Below are positions 8,015 through 15,397 of a stretch of 19,319 nucleotides of DNA, piece by piece. Position 1 is the first letter of the stretch. Each line of letters opens with the position of its first letter. The notes under the pieces are model-generated. The model was not told where the DNA came from and did no database searches. It worked only from the letters and a program-made list of their open reading frames with translations. This DNA comes from Anaerolineaceae bacterium UBA700 (GTDB lineage Bacteria; Chloroflexota; Anaerolineae; Anaerolineales; Anaerolineaceae): positions 1 to 19,319 of the forward strand of contig DBMK01000079.1 in assembly GCA_002298885.1 (NCBI GenBank), in the 5' to 3' direction. A program made the position numbers and the translations under genes.

Positions 8015-8048
8015 AATGAAATCGGGCCCCATCCGGCCCGATTTCATT
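8015..8048 (+). terminator. Strong hairpin after the first transporter gene set
   Basis: Perfect 14-bp arms (8015-8028 and 8035-8048) enclose the loop CCATCC, starting 10 nt after the stop codon of the small membrane protein. The bases that follow are ATTAAAAAAT rather than a T-run; T-rich tracts come only at 8061-8064 and 8074-8080. It may terminate imperfectly or stabilise the upstream mRNA. Confidence 0.55.
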
Positions 8049-8068
8049 ATTAAAAAATCGTTTTCGGG

Positions 8069-8074
8069 TATAAT
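8069..8074 (+). promoter_or_regulatory. Candidate -10 box before ATPase 3
   Basis: TATAAT is perfect but no good -35 box is seen 16-18 bp upstream (TTATTA at 8047-8052, weak, overlaps the end of the hairpin). If used, the transcript would carry a leader of about 95 nt including the 7-bp tandem repeats. Confidence 0.35.
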
Positions 8075-8116
8075 TTTTTTACCATCTCTGTTCTTTTGTT
8101 CTCCAATACCTATTAA

Positions 8117-8144
8117 ACTGTACACTGTACGCTGTAAACTGTAA
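8117..8144. repeat. Four tandem 7-bp repeats, (A/G)CTGTA(C/A)
   Basis: ACTGTAC, ACTGTAC, GCTGTAA and ACTGTAA follow each other without gaps, ending about 30 bp before the GTG start of ATPase 3. The unit is non-coding here. Two more 7-bp tandem blocks with unrelated units occur at 18422-18456 and 18483-18510. Confidence 0.8.
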
Positions 8145-8176
8145 ACTTGCTTTCATACTTTCTTCCGAGGTATTCA

Positions 8177-9199
8177 GTGCCTGATAGATCATCCCAACCC
8201 CTGCTGGAAGTGAAGAACCTTAAAACTTATTTCTTCACCGACGAAGGCGTCGTCAAGGCCGTAGATGGCGTCGATTTTAGCGTTTACCCGGGTGAAGTGC
8301 TCGGCCTGGTGGGCGAATCGGGCTGCGGGAAGAGCGTGACCTCGTTTTCGATCATGCGCCTGGTGGGTTTACCGGGCAAGGTAATTGAGGGCGAGATCCT
8401 CTTCGGCGGCAAGGACCTGCTCAAGCTCTCCGAAGCTGAAATGACCCACCTGCGCGGCAAGGAGATTTCCATGATCTTCCAGCAGCCGCAGTCCAGCCTG
8501 AACCCGGTTTTCACTGCCGGGGACCAGGTAGCTGAGGTGTTCCAAATCCACGAAAAATCGGCCAGGCAGAACGCCTGGGAAGAAGCCGTGGAGCTGCTCA
8601 AGCTGGTTGGCATTCCGGACGCCATGCGCAAGGCCAGGGCCTTCCCCCACGAAATGTCGGGCGGGCAGGCGCAGCGCGTGATGATCGCCATGGCCCTATC
8701 CCTGAAGCCCAAGCTGTTGATTGCCGACGAACCTACCACCGCGTTGGACGTGACCATCCAGGCTCAGATCCTGGACCTGATGCGCGACCTGCGCGAAAAG
8801 ATGAACACGGCGGTCATCCTGATCACCCACGACCTGGGGGTGATCGCCGAAATGGCCGACCGGGTGGCGGTGATGTACGCCGGGCGCGTCGTGGAACAGT
8901 CCGACGTGCGCAAATTATTCGATAAGCCGCTGCACCCATATACGCAGGGGTTGATCGCTTCGATCCCGGTGCTGGGCAAGATGATGGACAAGCTGGACGT
9001 CATTCCGGGCTCGGTGCCGAACCTGGTGAATCTGCCGCCTGGCTGCCGCTTTGCCCCGCGCTGCCGCTCGCGCCTGCAGTACGAGCTGCAAATTTGCACC
9101 GAGGTTGAGCCTGAACTGGAAGAGGTGGCGCCCGGCCACAAAGTCCGCTGCTGGCTGTATTCCAACCATGCTAACCACGTCGCTCCGCTTAAGATTTAA
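8177..9199 (+). CDS. ABC transporter ATPase 3 (DppD/OppD-like)
   Basis: First of a second OppD/OppF-type ATPase pair. The frame is open from a TTG at 8147, but GTG 8177 is preferred because CGAGG (8166-8170) lies 6 nt upstream and the protein then begins MPDRSSQPLLEVKNL, in register with the family; 340 residues. Walker A GESGCGKS is at about 46-53, the Q-loop is MIFQQPQSSLNP and the signature is MSGGQAQR. Walker B LLIADEP is followed by TTALDVT, and the switch His is in ITHDLG. The C-terminal Cys set is C-x5-C-x10-C plus CWLYSN. It is closer to standard DppD than ATPase 1 is. No permease or binding protein is adjacent, so it may serve the upstream permeases or others elsewhere. Confidence 0.92.
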   Translation: MPDRSSQPLLEVKNLKTYFFTDEGVVKAVDGVDFSVYPGEVLGLVGESGCGKSVTSFSIMRLVGLPGKVIEGEILFGGKDLLKLSEAEMTHLRGKEISMIFQQPQSSLNPVFTAGDQVAEVFQIHEKSARQNAWEEAVELLKLVGIPDAMRKARAFPHEMSGGQAQRVMIAMALSLKPKLLIADEPTTALDVTIQAQILDLMRDLREKMNTAVILITHDLGVIAEMADRVAVMYAGRVVEQSDVRKLFDKPLHPYTQGLIASIPVLGKMMDKLDVIPGSVPNLVNLPPGCRFAPRCRSRLQYELQICTEVEPELEEVAPGHKVRCWLYSNHANHVAPLKI

Positions 9200-9224
9200 C
9201 CGCACAAAAGGTCGGTAGCTCATC

Positions 9225-10211
<987 letters not shown>

Positions 10212-10216
10212 AGCCA

Positions 10217-11305
10217 ATGAAACGCGTGATTATTGTCGACGATGCGTTGGACCTGGGCCGAGTTTTACAGACCCTGATGCAGACCGTATCCACGGAACTT
10301 TCGATTACCGTGGCGCCATCTGCCGAAGAAGCGGTGCTGGAAGCCGGGCGCAAGCCGGTGGACCTGCTGGTGAGCGATATCCGCTTGCCGGGTATCTCCG
10401 GGTTGGAGCTGGTGAAGAAGATTCGGGCGCGCAATCCCGAAGTGAAGGTCATTTTCATCACCGCCCTGTCGGACGGCCCGGTGGTTCGCCAGGCGCGGGG
10501 CATGAATGTGGATGGGTTTTTCTTCAAGCCGCTCGATTTTTCGGATTTCCTGGCCGTGGTGCGCAAGTGCCTGGGGATTGCCCCGGCGCCGGCGGCTGCG
10601 CCGGCCCGGCCGCCCGCCCCAACCCCAGCCGAAGAGGTAGAAAGCAAGCCCGAGCGCCTGGCCGACCTGATCACCGGGCTGCGTCAGAACCTGGGGGCGC
10701 TGGCCGTGTTCGTACTGGACGACAGCGGACGCATTTTGGCACAGGCGGGCGACCTGCCGCGGGTGGACCTGGAAGCGGAATGGGCGCCCTCCCTGTTTAC
10801 AGCCTTGAGCGCGGCTGCCAAGGTGGTCCGTCTGATCAAGGGCCAGGAGGGCGGGCACGCCCAGGCCTACACCGGGCAGGATTTCGACCTGGTGATGAGC
10901 TCCATCGGCATGCTGGCCCTGGTGGTGGTGCTCAAAAAAGGCCGGGCCAGCCTGCGCATGGCGCTGAGCGTTGAGGAAGTGATCGCGGCGCACAAGGACC
11001 TCAAGGCGTCCCTGGGAGACGCCGGAGTGTCGGCCAAGGCGCAGCCGGTAGCCCTGCCGTTGGAGCCCGAGGTAAAGGCCGAACCGGTCCCCGAGCCCGC
11101 TGCGCCAGCCGAGCCGGAGCCGGACCTGGAGGCGTTGGAAAGCATGATCAAGCAGTCGAGCGGCGAACTGAAGCCCGAGGACGTGGACGCCTTTTGGGAC
11201 TCGGTGTCAGAGGAGCCGCGGCAGCTACCCGAGACGCCCGACGTGATCTCCTACGATCAAGCCGCCCGCCTCGGACTGGCGCCAACGGAGAACCAAAATT
11301 CTTGA
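10217..11305 (+). CDS. Response-regulator receiver fused to a roadblock/LC7-like domain
   Basis: A 362-residue cytoplasmic signalling protein without a DNA-binding domain. The frame opens at TTG 10196, inside ATPase 4; ATG 10217 is preferred because the receiver fold then starts at once (MKRVIIVDD), though the only SD-like GGAG is about 15 nt away. Receiver residues are complete: D8/D9, phosphoacceptor D54 in SDIRLPG, T82, and K104 in FFFKP. An Ala/Pro linker (121-142) leads to a roadblock/longin-like domain at about 145-262 (VFVLDDSGRILAQAG, FDLVMSSIGMLALVVVL). An acidic Pro/Glu-rich tail follows, ending ISYDQAARLGLAP. Roadblock domains usually act with small GTPases or as dimers. No histidine kinase is nearby. 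The close spacing suggests it belongs to the transporter operon. Confidence 0.85.
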   Translation: MKRVIIVDDALDLGRVLQTLMQTVSTELSITVAPSAEEAVLEAGRKPVDLLVSDIRLPGISGLELVKKIRARNPEVKVIFITALSDGPVVRQARGMNVDGFFFKPLDFSDFLAVVRKCLGIAPAPAAAPARPPAPTPAEEVESKPERLADLITGLRQNLGALAVFVLDDSGRILAQAGDLPRVDLEAEWAPSLFTALSAAAKVVRLIKGQEGGHAQAYTGQDFDLVMSSIGMLALVVVLKKGRASLRMALSVEEVIAAHKDLKASLGDAGVSAKAQPVALPLEPEVKAEPVPEPAAPAEPEPDLEALESMIKQSSGELKPEDVDAFWDSVSEEPRQLPETPDVISYDQAARLGLAPTENQNS

Positions 11306-11325
11306 TATTGGGGCAATGAAAAGAA

Positions 11326-11408
11326 ATTAGCCACGGAGGTACGGAGGACACGGAGAAGATCAAAACAAAAAAGCTTTTCTCCGTGGTCTCCGTGCCTCCG
11401 TGGCTAAT
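11326..11408. repeat. Inverted repeat with 32-bp arms of the CACGGAG type
   Basis: Arms at 11326-11357 and 11377-11408 match except for about four bases, around an A-rich 19-bp spacer. Each arm contains three spaced copies of a CACGGAG-like unit (CCACGGAG, TACGGAG, CACGGAG). Read in one minus frame it gives the HGGTETTEK and SVSSVPPW peptides, known from spurious database proteins made by this widespread repeat. The right arm ends 8 bp before the Shine-Dalgarno sequence of the flavodoxin gene, so it may also act as a terminator-like stem after the regulator gene. Confidence 0.85.
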
Positions 11409-11426
11409 ATTCTTTGGGAGGGAAAA

Positions 11427-11912
11427 ATGAAAGGGTTGATCGTTTACGAATCGTTTTTTGGGAATACCGAGCAGGTTGCCAGGGCGGTTGGCAGCGGGAT
11501 TGGGGCGGGGGCGGAGATCGAAGTGATGAAGATTGGCGACGTAAAGCCGGAGCACCTGAAGGGGCTGGGGCTGCTGATCGTCGGCTCGCCGACTCGCCAG
11601 TTCCGGCCGACGGCCGGGGTAAAGGCTTTCTTCGAAGGGCTTTCGGGCGGCGCCCTCAACGGAGTCAAGGTGGCGGCATTCGATACCGGGATTGCGTTGA
11701 GCGATATGCCTTCTGCAATCCTGCAATTCTTCTATAAGATCGGCATCGGGCGATACGCGGCTCCTATCGTCGCTGACTTGCTCAAGAAATACGGCGGTGC
11801 GCTGGTGATTCCCGCCGAGGGCTTCTACGTCGAAAAGGCGGAGGGTCCGATGAAGCCGGGCGAGCTCGAGCGGGCCGCCGAGTGGGGCAAGAAGATCGCC
11901 GCGAGTCTGTAA
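11427..11912 (+). CDS. Flavodoxin family protein
   Basis: FMN-binding electron carrier or flavodoxin-like oxidoreductase, 161 residues. The frame opens upstream at GTG 11400 inside the inverted repeat, but ATG 11427 follows GGGAGGG (11416-11422) and starts the fold directly. The FMN phosphate loop is visible at about residues 7-17 (YESFFGNTEQV). A second flavodoxin landmark is GSPTRQFRPT at about 53-62, which should lie next to the flavin. Length fits short-chain flavodoxins (140-180). The neighbours are unrelated in function and separated by repeats, so it is probably its own unit. No partner enzyme is adjacent, and the physiological acceptor is unknown. Confidence 0.88.
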   Translation: MKGLIVYESFFGNTEQVARAVGSGIGAGAEIEVMKIGDVKPEHLKGLGLLIVGSPTRQFRPTAGVKAFFEGLSGGALNGVKVAAFDTGIALSDMPSAILQFFYKIGIGRYAAPIVADLLKKYGGALVIPAEGFYVEKAEGPMKPGELERAAEWGKKIAASL

Positions 11913-11917
11913 CCCCC

Positions 11918-12003
11918 GCGCCGGCGGGTCACAGACCCGCCTGGAGCATTGGATTGCGCTCCGCTGGGGTCTGTGACCCCAGCGCCAGCGGGTCGCAGAC
12001 CCG
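11918..12003. repeat. Cluster of three GGGTC-NNN-GACCC palindromes
   Basis: Three short palindromes follow each other between the flavodoxin and the next gene: 11923-11941 (arms of 8), 11963-11983 (arms of 9) and 11989-12003 (arms of 6). The first and third are also direct copies of GCGCC(G/A)GCGGGTC(A/G)CAGACCCG, and the middle one is a related inverted copy. No T-run follows, so these are repeat units more than a terminator. Confidence 0.75.
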
Positions 12004-12025
12004 ATAGGGGCGCAAGGAGGCTCAT

Positions 12026-13150
12026 TTGGCCAGGGACACCATTTCCTCACCTTTGCTGTACAAATATCGTGCGGCGGACGACTATTCGCTCGACATGCTC
12101 AAGGGCGAGCTGTATTTTGCGCGGCCGCAGCAGTTGAACGATCCTACGGACTTGAACCTGGACCGGGCCGCCGAGCTGCAATACCAGGACCGGGTGGTAT
12201 CCCTTGAAGAGCAGATCGAAAAGCTCGAGCGGGAAGTACAGGCGTATAGCAAGATTGCCGCAGAAATGCGCGAAATGTACCTGTACCTGCAGAGCGAGGC
12301 CGACGACATACCCCCCGAATGGATGTTGAACGAAATCGCCAGCGACGAAATCGCCAAGCTCGACCGGCTAACCGGCCAGCCGCCGCACCGCGGGCGGCGA
12401 AAAACGCTGCGCAGCTTGGCGAAAACGTATAAACGAAAATTCGAACAGGCCAACCTGGACATCGAAAACCTGAAGAGCCTCAAGCAGACCTGGGAGAGCT
12501 GGCACCGGGGGAATCCCTCGAAGACCTCTTCAAACCGCCTGAGCGTGCTCTGCCTGACGGCCAACCGGGATAATTACCGCATGTGGACCCAGTACGCGGA
12601 TGGGTTTCGCGGGGTTTGCATCGGGCTGGACCGGGGACTGCTCGAGAGATATCTCCAGGGCAGCGGATGCGACATTCACGGGCCGATCCGGGTGGTTTAT
12701 CGCAAGATCACCGTGGACGACCTGCTGAGCCCGAGGTTTTACCTGCGCGAGGACAACCGCTACCGCTACAAGCCCACCCCGTGGTCGCACGAAAAAGAGG
12801 TGCGCTTCGTGCGCCGGGACGGTTTTGGGGTGGTGAACGTGCCAACTTCGTGCATCAAAGAAATCATCCTCGGTGACCGTATTGATGAAGAATTTCACGC
12901 TGAAATCATGGATGAGATTCGCTACGGGCTGATGAGCGAGACGGGCTCGGAGGATTTGGGGGTTTACCGGGCGGTTGGGGATTCGGAAGGACGCGTGCGC
13001 ATCCTGCCGGAGGAGGAGTTGAGCAAGCGCATCGACGAATTACGGGCGGAGATGGATCGGAGCGTGAATCTTGATGTTGGAACTGAAAAGGAAGAAAATC
13101 CGCTGGATGAAGAAGTACCTCCGTATGAGGAGGATGAAATTCCATTTTAG
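12026..13150 (+). CDS. DUF2971 domain protein with coiled-coil insert
   Basis: A 374-residue soluble protein of unknown function. A perfect AAGGAGG (12014-12020) sits 5 nt before TTG 12026, which fixes this unusual start. DUF2971 landmarks appear in order: LYKYR (11-15), LYFARPQQLNDPTD (29-42), VLCLTAN (174-180), MWTQYADGFRGVCIGLD (186-202), VVYRKI (223-228), WSHEKEVRFV (253-262) and IKEIILGD (277-284). Between the second and third lies an insert of about 125 residues, Glu/Lys/Leu-rich and predicted coiled coil at about 57-90 and 130-158. The acidic tail (about 348-374) is rich in Glu. Biochemistry of the family is not known to me. Repeats on both sides suggest a single-gene unit, perhaps accessory. 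Confidence 0.8.
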   Translation: MARDTISSPLLYKYRAADDYSLDMLKGELYFARPQQLNDPTDLNLDRAAELQYQDRVVSLEEQIEKLEREVQAYSKIAAEMREMYLYLQSEADDIPPEWMLNEIASDEIAKLDRLTGQPPHRGRRKTLRSLAKTYKRKFEQANLDIENLKSLKQTWESWHRGNPSKTSSNRLSVLCLTANRDNYRMWTQYADGFRGVCIGLDRGLLERYLQGSGCDIHGPIRVVYRKITVDDLLSPRFYLREDNRYRYKPTPWSHEKEVRFVRRDGFGVVNVPTSCIKEIILGDRIDEEFHAEIMDEIRYGLMSETGSEDLGVYRAVGDSEGRVRILPEEELSKRIDELRAEMDRSVNLDVGTEKEENPLDEEVPPYEEDEIPF

Positions 13151-13177
13151 CAGTTGGCCTGTGTTGTTGTCTTCACC

Positions 13178-13210
13178 AGACATCCGAAGTCTGCCAGACT
13201 TCGGATGTCT
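13178..13210 (+). terminator. Perfect 16-bp-armed hairpin after the DUF2971 gene
   Basis: Arms 13178-13193 and 13195-13210 are perfectly complementary around a single base, so the real loop opens the top pairs. The tail CTCTTTCC is only weakly T-rich. It lies 28 bp after the stop codon. It probably ends the upstream transcript but may also be a dispersed palindrome. Confidence 0.55.
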
Positions 13211-13250
13211 CTTTCCTGACGGCTCCACCCTATAACGTTCATGAAATATA

Positions 13251-13259
13251 TGTTAAAAT
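13251..13259 (+). promoter_or_regulatory. Extended -10 promoter of tRNA-Gln
   Basis: TGT followed by TAAAAT (13254-13259) is an extended -10 element about 41 bp upstream of the tRNA. No clear -35 box is seen, which extended -10 promoters can lack. Confidence 0.45.
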
Positions 13260-13299
13260 GGGCTGTCTTTAAGGGTTATCAAACAATCGAAGGCCACTT

Positions 13300-13370
13300 T
13301 GGGGCGTAGTGCAATGGCAGCACACCAGACTTTGGATCTGTGGATCTTGGTTCGAATCCAGGCGCCCCAG
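13300..13370 (+). tRNA. tRNA-Gln (anticodon TTG)
   Basis: The 71-nt cloverleaf folds as follows: acceptor TGGGGCG with CGCCCCA, D stem GTGC with GCAC, and anticodon stem 13325-13329 with 13337-13341. The anticodon loop is CTTTGGA with TTG at 13332-13334. The T arm CTTGG/CCAGG encloses TTCGAAT, and the discriminator is G. The first anticodon-stem pair is a C-T mismatch; the other four pair. The 3' CCA is not encoded (CTA follows), so it must be added after transcription. The acceptor U1-A72 pair is typical of bacterial tRNA-Gln. Confidence 0.93.
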
Positions 13371-13383
13371 CTAGAAAGAAAAT

Positions 13384-13413
13384 TGGTTTGGATAGGATCC
13401 AAACCATTTTTTT
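13384..13413 (+). terminator. Bidirectional terminator between tRNA-Gln and the glycosyltransferase
   Basis: Arms 13384-13393 and 13397-13406 are perfect, with loop AGG and seven T on the + strand, 13 nt after the tRNA. On the minus strand the same stem is followed by ATTTTCTTTCT and comes directly after the stop codon of the glycosyltransferase (13412-13414). It therefore fits both convergent genes. Confidence 0.88.
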
Positions 13414-14812
13414 ATCCAGGCACGGCGCTCCAGGCCTGGACGCGTGCAGGCGGGACGAACGGGTAGGCGATCTCGTTTTGGGCAGGCTTGGGCAGGCAGA
13501 GGGGCGCGGCCGGGAAGGGGAGCGTCTTTTGATAGGCGGCTGCAAGGGCGATCTTTTCCAGCAGGATCTCGCACACGCTCCCCCAGGTGTAGCGCGCCGC
13601 CACGCAAGGGGCAGCCCGGCGGATGGCCTGGGCCCGCTCGGGATGGAGGCGCAGGGTTTGGATGGCCTGTACGAGCTCATCAGCCTGTTCGGTATCCAGG
13701 GCAATGGCGCCGGCTCCGTCCGCCGAATAGGTCTCGCCGGTGGGCCCGGTGAATACGACTGTCCCTGCGGCCATGGCCTCCAGCCCCACCAGCCCGAACG
13801 GCTCGTGCTTGCTGTTGGCCAGGACGAAATCCGCGGCGGCGTAGAAAACGCGCAGCACGGACTGGGACAGGCCGAAGTTCAGGTTGTACACGTCCGCCGG
13901 TCCGGCGAGGGTAATGGCTCCCAGGGTTTCCTCCCAGGTTTGCGGGCATCCTTCCACGTCTTTGACGATCAACCCGAGCGACCGGGCATGGCTCAATATT
14001 TCGGCGCCGTGGGGTTCGATGCCGCCCCGGCACAGGAACCGCACGCTTTCCCCTTCCTGCTTTAGCCTGGCCACAGCATCGACGGCCAGCCGCCAGCATT
14101 TGGCCGGATCGTAGCGCGCCACCTTGAACAGCAGCAGCTCGCCACGGCCAGCCAGCGCACGGCGCACCCGGCCGACAGCGTGCCTGGAGACGGGCTGCAG
14201 AAGGTCGGAGGGGATGCCGTTGGGGATGACCAACGGGTCCTGGCTGCAGGCGCGCATGATCTGCTTCATGTAGCGGCTGACCGTGGTCAGCGTGGCTACG
14301 AAGCTCAAGCGGCCCCAATCGATGCGCTCGAATCCCATGGTATTGTTGGCGTTCCACAGCAAGACCGAGCGCTGGCGCAGCCCCGCGGCGTGCAGCAGGT
14401 CGCTCAGCCGGATCAGGGCTTCAGCGGTGTGCCATTCCTCGGCCAGCACCACCAGGTGGCGGCCGGCAGCGATGGCCGGGCGTGCAATCCCCTCCAGGAT
14501 AAAAGGCGGGGCGGACTGGCTGAAATCGGCCAGCTTGCCCTCTTCACCGTCGTAAACGCCCCTGGGGTGGTAGCGGCTGATCCATTGGCACCAACGATGG
14601 AACTGCAGGCGCCCGTCCAGCAGGGCTTCGTGGCCCGGAAGATCCGGGCTGCCGATGTATATCAGGTGGGTGCGAAATCCCTGGGAGGCCAGGAAGTGTG
14701 AAAGGTTAGCGACGCGCACTCCCAATCCGCCTGCTTTCGAATAAGAATCCGGCCCTTCGAAAGAAAGGAGGGCGAATTCCACCTGGTCTGGCAGCAAACG
14801 GATTGGTAACAT
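13412..14812 (-). CDS. GT4-type (glycogen-synthase-like) glycosyltransferase
   Basis: Retaining glycosyltransferase of the GT-B fold, 466 residues; acceptor and donor unknown. The N-terminal nucleotide-sugar family landmark KAGGLGVRV at about 26-34 resembles the KxGGL loop of starch/glycogen synthases. The C-terminal domain starts with LLLFKVARYDPAKCW at about 226-240 and holds EPFGLVGLEAMAAG, the EX7E motif of GT4 donors, near residue 340. The C-terminal 40 residues (Pro/Ala-rich) are an extra tail. The start ATG is preceded in frame by a stop 9 nt upstream, and the ribosome site is weak. It is a lone minus-strand gene between tRNA-Gln and glmU. Confidence 0.85.
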   Translation of the reverse strand: MLPIRLLPDQVEFALLSFEGPDSYSKAGGLGVRVANLSHFLASQGFRTHLIYIGSPDLPGHEALLDGRLQFHRWCQWISRYHPRGVYDGEEGKLADFSQSAPPFILEGIARPAIAAGRHLVVLAEEWHTAEALIRLSDLLHAAGLRQRSVLLWNANNTMGFERIDWGRLSFVATLTTVSRYMKQIMRACSQDPLVIPNGIPSDLLQPVSRHAVGRVRRALAGRGELLLFKVARYDPAKCWRLAVDAVARLKQEGESVRFLCRGGIEPHGAEILSHARSLGLIVKDVEGCPQTWEETLGAITLAGPADVYNLNFGLSQSVLRVFYAAADFVLANSKHEPFGLVGLEAMAAGTVVFTGPTGETYSADGAGAIALDTEQADELVQAIQTLRLHPERAQAIRRAAPCVAARYTWGSVCEILLEKIALAAAYQKTLPFPAAPLCLPKPAQNEIAYPFVPPARVQAWSAVPG

Positions 14813-14825
14813 GCCGGCTTACAAG

Positions 14826-14849
14826 AATCAACGCGTCGTCTCGTTGATT
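14826..14849. repeat. Short inverted repeat upstream of the glycosyltransferase
   Basis: AATCAACG and CGTTGATT (8-bp arms, 8-bp spacer) sit 14 bp upstream of the minus-strand start codon. It could be an operator or a hairpin in the leader; there is no T-run. Confidence 0.4.
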
Positions 14850-15122
14850 TCTCCCAGGATTTGAGGTGCAAGAATGATGCCAAGAATAGACCAGGTGTTA
14901 TGCGAGTAGAAGATGTGTACACCAATATTTAACTCAAGTTGGCACTTTGATATTGACCTAGCCCGAAGCCCTTTTCCCTGATGAACTATATCAAATTATT
15001 ACCGTTACCTTATCTTCCGTACATGCTTGCGCCGCCTGGGGCTAACCCACAGGGTGCTTCGCGAAACCGCACGGCTACGAGAACCCAAGCCAACCAAGGC
15101 GGGCTGGATAGGCGCACGACCT

Positions 15123-15152
15123 TTAAGTCGGCCTTGGCCGACTTAAATTTTT
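15123..15152 (+). terminator. Terminator-like hairpin with T-run
   Basis: Eleven-bp arms TTAAGTCGGCC (15123-15133) and GGCCGACTTAA (15136-15146) are followed by ATTTTT. The form is that of a rho-independent terminator, yet no + strand gene ends nearby. It is either a repeat unit or protects glmU from read-through. Confidence 0.55.
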
Positions 15153-15156
15153 GGCA

Positions 15157-15179
15157 GCCTGGGGTTTTCAACCCCAGGC
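15157..15179. repeat. Palindrome GCCTGGGGTT-TTC-AACCCCAGGC
   Basis: Perfect 10-bp arms (15157-15166, 15170-15179) stand directly beside the previous hairpin, with only 10 bp between them. A degenerate relative is near 15035-15053. No T-run follows. Confidence 0.65.
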
Positions 15180-15397
15180 GTCTCAATTGGATAAACCGCT
15201 GAAGCTACGGTATTATTTTGTTTAAGTTTACAAGGGGAGAGAGGTCCGGTTCATGGCCATGGAAGCAACACATGGGTTACATTTAATGAAATGCACACGC
15301 TTTTCTTATTAACAAAATAGAGTATGATTAAATAAATGAATGGCGGGCGGTGAAAACTGGCAATTTTCCGCCCAAAAATTATTATTTGGGAGTTTTT

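Larger units (their letters stand above)
14850..15397. other. Divergent intergenic region, no gene seen
   Basis: This stretch between the divergent glycosyltransferase and glmU contains no convincing gene; a 73-codon frame at 14981 has no supporting features. It holds an imperfect CCTGGGG/ACCCACAGG palindrome near 15035-15053 and two strong hairpins at 15123-15146 and 15157-15179. An AT-rich part at 15290-15345 has TATGAT (15323-15328) as a possible -10 for glmU, without a good -35. Confidence 0.6.

Noticed and set aside
11148..12050. Minus-strand frame of 300 codons with HGGTETTEK...SSVPPW
   Set aside because: It crosses the flavodoxin gene in antisense and gets its recognisable peptides from the CACGGAG inverted repeat, a known source of false proteins.
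13331..13336. tRNA read with TGG (Pro) anticodon
   Set aside because: Shifting the loop by one base breaks the 7-nt loop; TTG fits, and the U1-A72 acceptor pair is that of tRNA-Gln.
13340..14065. Plus-strand frame of 241 codons starting in tRNA-Gln
   Set aside because: It runs through the tRNA and its terminator and is antisense to the glycosyltransferase, so it is not a plausible gene.
14981..15202. 73-codon frame in the glmU upstream gap
   Set aside because: It contains both palindromes, has no ribosome site and no protein-like pattern.
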